Positions 57,900 to 64,000 of a DNA stretch of 64,000 nt are shown here, piece by piece (the stretch's first letter is position 1; each line of letters begins with the position of its first letter). This DNA is from Thermophagus xiamenensis (GTDB lineage: Bacteria; Bacteroidota; Bacteroidia; Bacteroidales; Marinilabiliaceae): assembly GCF_900112795.1 (NCBI RefSeq), contig NZ_FONA01000015.1:43470-107469 (forward strand). The letters run 5' to 3'. The position numbers and the translations under genes were made by a program. Below the pieces are notes generated by a model. It worked only from the letters and a program-made list of their open reading frames with translations. It did no database searches and was not told the DNA's origin.

Positions 57900-58583
57900 T
57901 TAATCTGAAAAATTCAGATGATGAAAATAAATGTCAATTTTCTCATTCATTATGGTATCGGTATAGGCTTTAATTCTATCACTGCCAATTTTATTTGCAA
58001 AATGAGAAATAACAGAATAAGGTTCGGTACCTATATTTTTCCGGGGAATGGTGTTGGTAAAATATTTGGGTAAGGGTTGTATTTCGCCCGGAAGATAATT
58101 GTCGTTAAAAGGGATAACCTGACCTTTAATATTACTCGGAAAGTTGTTCTCGGTCAATTCTACCTCATTGATGGCTTCAATAGTGACCAAATCGCCACTA
58201 CGGCCGAGAACAAGCGGGAAATAGGGCTTTTTTAAGTATTCTTTAATTTGCTCATCCTGCACATAAATATAAAGCCGGCAATCGAAAAGAAATTCACGAT
58301 TAATCACATTTGATTTAATTAAATTTGAAGGGTAAGTACCGTAGTTTCCCGTTTTAACTTCAATTTGGTAAATAGTTTCCAAATCGGTAGCTTTTGCCCC
58401 GTATTCGAAATAGTAACCAATAGATAATCCTGAATAGTCTAAATATTGACCGGCGGCAGCATTGATTAAGCCTAATACCGTACTAACGGGTGGTACATCA
58501 AGGGTTGGCTGATATCCCGAAATTAAGTTGGGATATCGGAAACTGGCCGTCCATGATGATAATTTTATACGGTATGCTTTCAT
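57900..58583 (-). CDS. cas5: type I-B Cascade subunit Cas5
   Basis: 227 residues. The N-terminus KAYRIKLSSWTASFRYPNLISGYQPTLDVPPVSTVLGLINAAAG is the standard Cas5b/Cst-type RAMP start. A basic, glycine-containing middle (VLGRSGDLVTI) follows. Cas5 holds the 5' handle of the crRNA. The start is 3 bases after the cas7 stop, so the two are co-translated. Confidence 0.93.
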   Translation of the reverse strand: MKAYRIKLSSWTASFRYPNLISGYQPTLDVPPVSTVLGLINAAAGQYLDYSGLSIGYYFEYGAKATDLETIYQIEVKTGNYGTYPSNLIKSNVINREFLFDCRLYIYVQDEQIKEYLKKPYFPLVLGRSGDLVTIEAINEVELTENNFPSNIKGQVIPFNDNYLPGEIQPLPKYFTNTIPRKNIGTEPYSVISHFANKIGSDRIKAYTDTIMNEKIDIYFHHLNFSD

Positions 58584-58586
58584 GTT

Positions 58587-59666
58587 TTAATCCATTTGAA
58601 TTGCAATTTGCGCGCAGTAACGGTCTATTGCTTCATTGATTGTCCCTAATTCTATTAAATCTTTAAAATCTTCTGTGAGCTTTGCTAAATCATTATTTTT
58701 TTCGTCCATAAATCCTGCCCTTTTGCCAATAAAAATTTTCCCTACATAATCCTCTTTATAATCTTTGATTACTTCTCTAAGGGCATCTACATCTAAAGTG
58801 GCATATTCATCGTAAGCACCTGTGTTGGTGGCGATATGAGAAAATGGGTGATTCCCTGTTTTCGTAGTGGCAAGTACAATGAATTTGGGTGTTACATCGC
58901 CCATGTTGTTGGTTTGCATTGCTCCTCCTGAAATGTTTTTTAAGGCTTTTATGGTATCAGTAACTCTTTTTACGCGGGTTTCCCTATCTAATCGGATAAG
59001 TTTATGATTCGGAACAAATGGATCATCAATCTCAATAGCGCCACTGTCAATAGCTTCTTTTCTTAATCTTGCTGAAAGGTTTACATATCCCGATTTATTG
59101 TAATTCGAGAATGTACCAACCTGGGCCAAATCCAAACTAAACATGCCTTTCATTATGGCACTGTATTCATGCTTGCCGTACGGTACAGAATCACCTTCCT
59201 GACGGGCCATGCTCGACCAATTCTCTTCAGGGTTTACAGAGGCTACCGATACTATGGCTGAATTTTTTAATGGTGAAATTCTTGTAACGGTTACGTTTTC
59301 TGTTTTCTCTTTTCCTTTTTTATCTAAAACGGGATTGCCATCTTTATCAATCTTCACCTCCTTAGCCGCTTTCATATAACCAAAGACGTCATCGTCGGCA
59401 TATTTTATAGGGTCAGCCTCTGTAAATGCTATTTTTGAATCACGTGTTACGGGTGACAATTCCCAATTCAAATTTTTTTGCAACGAGTCGCGCCACCAAT
59501 ATCGCCATGCCTGTCCCGAAACATAAACATAGGTTCTCCCATTTTTGCGTATTCTTTTGGTTGCTACAGCGTTGTCGAAATTGCTTGAGGTATTTCTGCC
59601 TGCGTTGTTGAGAGCCACAACGTCAACATCCAATAATATAAATCCTTGAGTTTTTAAATTTTTCAT
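58587..59666 (-). CDS. cas7: type I-B Cascade backbone subunit Cas7 (Cst2/DevR type)
   Basis: 359 residues. The start LKTQGFILLDVDVVALNNAGRN and the block RTYVYVSGQAWRYWWRDSL identify the Cst2/DevR branch of Cas7. Several copies coat the crRNA spacer in Cascade. It begins 11 bases after cas8b1. Confidence 0.93.
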   Translation of the reverse strand: MKNLKTQGFILLDVDVVALNNAGRNTSSNFDNAVATKRIRKNGRTYVYVSGQAWRYWWRDSLQKNLNWELSPVTRDSKIAFTEADPIKYADDDVFGYMKAAKEVKIDKDGNPVLDKKGKEKTENVTVTRISPLKNSAIVSVASVNPEENWSSMARQEGDSVPYGKHEYSAIMKGMFSLDLAQVGTFSNYNKSGYVNLSARLRKEAIDSGAIEIDDPFVPNHKLIRLDRETRVKRVTDTIKALKNISGGAMQTNNMGDVTPKFIVLATTKTGNHPFSHIATNTGAYDEYATLDVDALREVIKDYKEDYVGKIFIGKRAGFMDEKNNDLAKLTEDFKDLIELGTINEAIDRYCAQIAIQMD

Positions 59667-59677
59667 GGTATTATGCT

Positions 59678-61309
<1,632 letters not shown>

Positions 61310-61954
61310 TTAGTCAACAATCATACGGGCTTTTTGGTAGCCGTGATAAAAGTTGGGGTCGCTGTGTTTAAAGATGGACATCAGCTTGTCTATTTGGTTG
61401 TATAATAAATCACTGGCTTGCGAGAGGAGTTGCTCAATTTCGTTGGTAGCCACGCTCGATTTAATTTGGTAAGCACGTGGCAGCCCATCGATTTCGAGCA
61501 GCTGGTTGAGGTCGTTCTGGACGTCGGTGATAAGCTCGGTCGTGAGTCCGAAGTCACTCACCAGCACCTCCTGCAACTCAGAAGCTTTATCAATGATTGA
61601 ACGCACCTTAATATAAAAATCATTGTAAGGCAACCGGTAGAGTTCCCACTGGCTGTCGCTCATTTGACGTGCCAGTTCGTCATCTCCTTCGGTGAGGGCA
61701 TACGCTTCAATAACATCATTGAGAATATCAGCCTTAGCGGCGATGGCCTTTTTCAGTGCCATCTTAGTTTTACCATAGGTTGCCTGAGCGTTGGCCTGTG
61801 CTTCGGCCGCAGCGTTGATCGCCGCAATTTTCTGGCTCAGTTCGGTTTTGGCCGCTACCAGACGAGAAATGCCTTGCCACTTGCCCGCATTCTCGTCGAG
61901 GTAGTTGTTAACTGACTCGAGCATGTTGAGGCGATTGGTTTGTTCTGTGTTCAT
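61310..61954 (-). CDS. uncharacterised helical protein inside the cas operon
   Basis: 214 residues, nearly all helix, Ala- and Gln-rich in the first half (AAINAAAEAQANAQATYGKTKMALKKAIAAK), with no signal peptide or membrane segment. The C-terminus FKHSDPNFYHGYQKARMIVD stands out as a likely conserved tail. I do not recognise a named family. It lies between cas6 and cas8b1 on the same strand, but with gaps over 200 bases on each side. Together with cas6 it is clearly richer in G+C than the rest of the operon, so it may be an insertion. A link to CRISPR function is unproven. Confidence 0.6.
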   Translation of the reverse strand: MNTEQTNRLNMLESVNNYLDENAGKWQGISRLVAAKTELSQKIAAINAAAEAQANAQATYGKTKMALKKAIAAKADILNDVIEAYALTEGDDELARQMSDSQWELYRLPYNDFYIKVRSIIDKASELQEVLVSDFGLTTELITDVQNDLNQLLEIDGLPRAYQIKSSVATNEIEQLLSQASDLLYNQIDKLMSIFKHSDPNFYHGYQKARMIVD

Positions 61955-62075
61955 ATTAGATTAGGTTTTAAGGGTTTAGTAAAAATTGACCATTTTAAAA
62001 TTTTGTATTGCGTAGAAGGACCTTCAGGGATGCCAAATTTTACTAAACATTTTTTTCGGGACCTTCTGGCGATTT

Positions 62076-62310
62076 TTGCGCACCTCGGAGAGGCTTGTGC
62101 GCAGCCCGGAGACCTTTATGCGGACCTCTGAGAGGCTTGTGCGCAACTCGGAGACCTTTTTGCGCACCTCTGAGAGGCTTGTGCGCAACTCGGAGACCTT
62201 TATGCGCACCTCCGAGAGGTTTATGCGCACCTCGGAGACCTTTATGCGGACCTCGGAGAGGTTTATGCGCAGCACCGAGAGGTTTATGCGCGACACCGAG
62301 ACCTTTTTGC
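62076..62310. repeat. 21-bp minisatellite with open frames on both strands
   Basis: About eleven copies of a 21-base unit that alternates forms such as TGCGCACCTCGGAGAGGCT and a variant with GAGACCTTTATG. Because 21 is a multiple of three, several frames stay open: plus strand repeats RTSERLVRNSETF, minus strand repeats LRTSLSEVRIKVS with a heptad of hydrophobic residues (62024-62296). It could encode a coiled coil, but no start signal or conserved flank supports a gene. It separates cas6 from the unknown gene. Confidence 0.8.
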
Positions 62311-62428
62311 AGACTTGTTTATCCTAAATTACGCGTTGGTCTTTTTTGCCGCGGTTATGGGGGCGGATCTGTATCTCCTGCGACAAACAGCTGTATGACG
62401 TTTTGTGGTTTCATCATATTAAAGCGGG

Positions 62429-63220
62429 TTAATTAGTTACAGACTGTTGAGTTGCCGGCTCGCACCATCCGAAGCCGAGAGAACTTTTTTCGCTGACGCC
62501 ACCATTCCATATCATTTGGTGCACTTCGACGGGTGCGGTGAGTTGAAAGTCGAAGAGGTTACCCACCACCCGCGTTTGTTGCGGGGTGTCGGGCTTGATG
62601 ACAAACCCGCTGCGCTTGTACTGCTGATGCGGCACGAATGAAATTTTGTTTTCCGGCACCACCTGATTCCGTGTGTTTTTAAACTTTTCAGTGATGTGCC
62701 TGACCGATAGTTCCAAAAAACTTTCATCATCAGGTTTAAGGTACTGAGCCGGTCGTTGCTTGTCGGGCTGATAGCTTACCACCCAAGGCGATAAGAGTCG
62801 ATAGTGCATGGTTTCGGAAAATGACGGTTCGGGCAGGGCTTGTACGTTGGTCACCTGCAAGTCCAGGCCGTTGAAACGGCTGCCGATGTAGCATTCCTGC
62901 CCGGCAAATAATCCTTTGATAAAGGTTGCGGCAGCCTGCGTCACATCAAACGACACTTTGAGGCGAAGGGTTGTGGTATCGATTTCAAAGAGTTTGCGCT
63001 CTCGCCACATTTTGGGTTTGCCAAAGTAAAGCCGCGAAAAACAAAATAGTTTATACAGTTTCGTTTCACTTTGACCATAACCTTTCTCATGCAAAAAGCG
63101 GGCAAAAGACTCATCCGCCTTTTTCAGCACACTGTATATCCATGCGCTGATGTAATACTGATAATCCATAGGCAGCATGCGCTGCTTCCCGGTACGGTTA
63201 AAGGTAATCTGAAATCTCAT
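62429..63220 (-). CDS. cas6: CRISPR pre-crRNA endoribonuclease Cas6
   Basis: 263 residues with tandem ferredoxin-like folds. The N-terminal MRFQITFNRTGKQRMLPMDYQYYISAWIYSVL and the C-terminal glycine-rich loop EKSSLGFGWCE are standard for Cas6. A His near the N-terminus for general acid-base catalysis is not obvious (first His is in FLHEKGYG). It is the first gene of the I-B operon and the only cas6 in the window, so it should also process crRNAs for the Csm complex. Confidence 0.92.
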   Translation of the reverse strand: MRFQITFNRTGKQRMLPMDYQYYISAWIYSVLKKADESFARFLHEKGYGQSETKLYKLFCFSRLYFGKPKMWRERKLFEIDTTTLRLKVSFDVTQAAATFIKGLFAGQECYIGSRFNGLDLQVTNVQALPEPSFSETMHYRLLSPWVVSYQPDKQRPAQYLKPDDESFLELSVRHITEKFKNTRNQVVPENKISFVPHQQYKRSGFVIKPDTPQQTRVVGNLFDFQLTAPVEVHQMIWNGGVSEKSSLGFGWCEPATQQSVTN

Positions 63221-63932
63221 AACGGTACGGTTTGATTGTTATCTTGAATGTATTCAGGGTACTATAATGTTTTGTGAAATGATGTATAAAATTAATAATA
63301 AATTATTCTGAATTGCAATATGTGGCGTGTAATTTTTGTGTGAGTGGGGTAGCAATGTTCTATTTTGGGGGTATGGATTAAGATATATCTTAATTTGGTA
63401 TAATATTTTAAATTCTAATTTTCTTTTTTCTGATTTTAATTATCCTTCAATTTGCTCCTTGGTAAAACACAGCTGTGTAGACTTTTTTATATTCTTAAAT
63501 ACATACTTTCTTTGTTTAAAAGTATCTAATCTTTATTTGCGTATTTTTTTAATAAAACAGTAAAAGACCCTTGAATTCAAGCTCTAATTAATAATCTTCC
63601 TATTACTGACCATGAAAAATTGTTGAAAAAAATAAAATTAATACATGTGTTGGACGAAAAAGTGATAGTAAAGATTGAAAAACTACCATTAAAACAGTTT
63701 TGCCTGAATTAATTTTGACAAAGAATTACAAAAATTAACCAATAGGGTTGGTGATTGTTTTTCTGTTGTTCATTGGAAGGCCTGTTAAGAACAAATTTAT
63801 ATAAAACTTTACATATTGGCGAACCAATATTTCTCTTTCTTGGGAATATAAATATGATAAAAGTATCCAATTGTTATATAATAATTATAATTAATGATGT
63901 TTAATTAGGGAAATTCCGAAATACTCTATTTC
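63221..63932. other. AT-rich region upstream of the I-B operon
   Basis: About 700 bases with no ORF I can support; the one open frame (63336-63563) has low-complexity hydrophobic content and no family likeness. The I-B operon promoter should lie on its minus strand near cas6, but no clear TAnnTTTG element was found there. Confidence 0.4.
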
Positions 63933-63963
63933 TTTGACGGAAAAGCTATTATCACTATCTTTG
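63933..63963 (+). promoter_or_regulatory. Bacteroidota-type promoter facing out of the right edge
   Basis: TTTG at 63933-63936 and TATCTTTG at 63956-63963 are 19 bases apart, a full match to the -33/-7 consensus. It points to a gene starting just beyond the window. Confidence 0.7.
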
Positions 63964-64000
63964 AGCAAACAAAAAACCCCGAAATTAGGCACATTTGCCT

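Noticed and set aside
63336..63563. 75-codon plus-strand frame upstream of cas6
   Set aside because: Low-complexity hydrophobic translation in an AT-rich gap, no homology pattern.

Overview
The window comes from a member of the phylum Bacteroidota, most likely class Bacteroidia and possibly the Marinilabiliales. Support comes from a type IX secretion block (porV, porU, gldJ), a SusC/SusD pair, promoters of the TTTG / TAnnTTTG type, and weak ribosome binding sites. The genus call is inference only. No rRNA or tRNA gene was seen.

Left third (1-17600): housekeeping and envelope genes. These are the end of a FUSC-family membrane protein, a thioredoxin-like protein, ispF, porV, porU, gldJ, murF, a family 2 glycosyltransferase, an LpxL-type acyltransferase, an inositol-phosphatase-like enzyme, mtaB and a PIN-PhoH protein. 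A decayed GH105 fragment follows. Several gaps here, and elsewhere in the window, hold copies of one interspersed palindromic repeat family and stretches of degenerate short 'word' repeats.

18395-24419: a complete type III-A CRISPR effector operon on the minus strand, cas10(csm1)-csm2-csm3-csm4-csm5, ending in a CARF-HEPN ribonuclease of the Csx2 family. Cas10 has the GGDD cyclase motif but no HD nuclease domain. This locus has no cas6, no cas1/cas2 and no array of its own.

24798-33726: a susC-susD pair behind a leader region that looks triplicated, a strong terminator, a candidate structured RNA, a CPBP-family protease, a remnant of a drug exporter, a cluster of palindromic repeats, and an ECF sigma factor with a membrane-protein partner.

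33796-63220: a type I-B CRISPR system on the minus strand, cas6 - unknown gene - cas8b1 - cas7 - cas5 - cas3 - cas4 - four-helix-bundle gene - cas1 - cas2, followed by a very large array. My hand count is 275 repeats and 274 spacers over about 18 kb (34692-52731). Three lines of evidence place the leader at the right end, next to cas2: the degenerate repeat at the left end, the handle-like ATTGAAAT at the repeat's minus-strand 3' end, and the fixed boundary of re-acquired spacers. Beyond the left (trailer) end lie three 283-bp tandem units, each with a degenerate copy of the CRISPR repeat. The array contains segmental duplications and many near-identical spacers that share one end and differ in length at the other.

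The simplest model for the two systems is a shared one. The I-B locus supplies adaptation (Cas1, Cas2, Cas4), crRNA processing (Cas6) and the array. Cascade-Cas3 attacks DNA, while the Csm complex uses the same crRNAs to cut target RNA and make cyclic oligoadenylate that activates Csx2.
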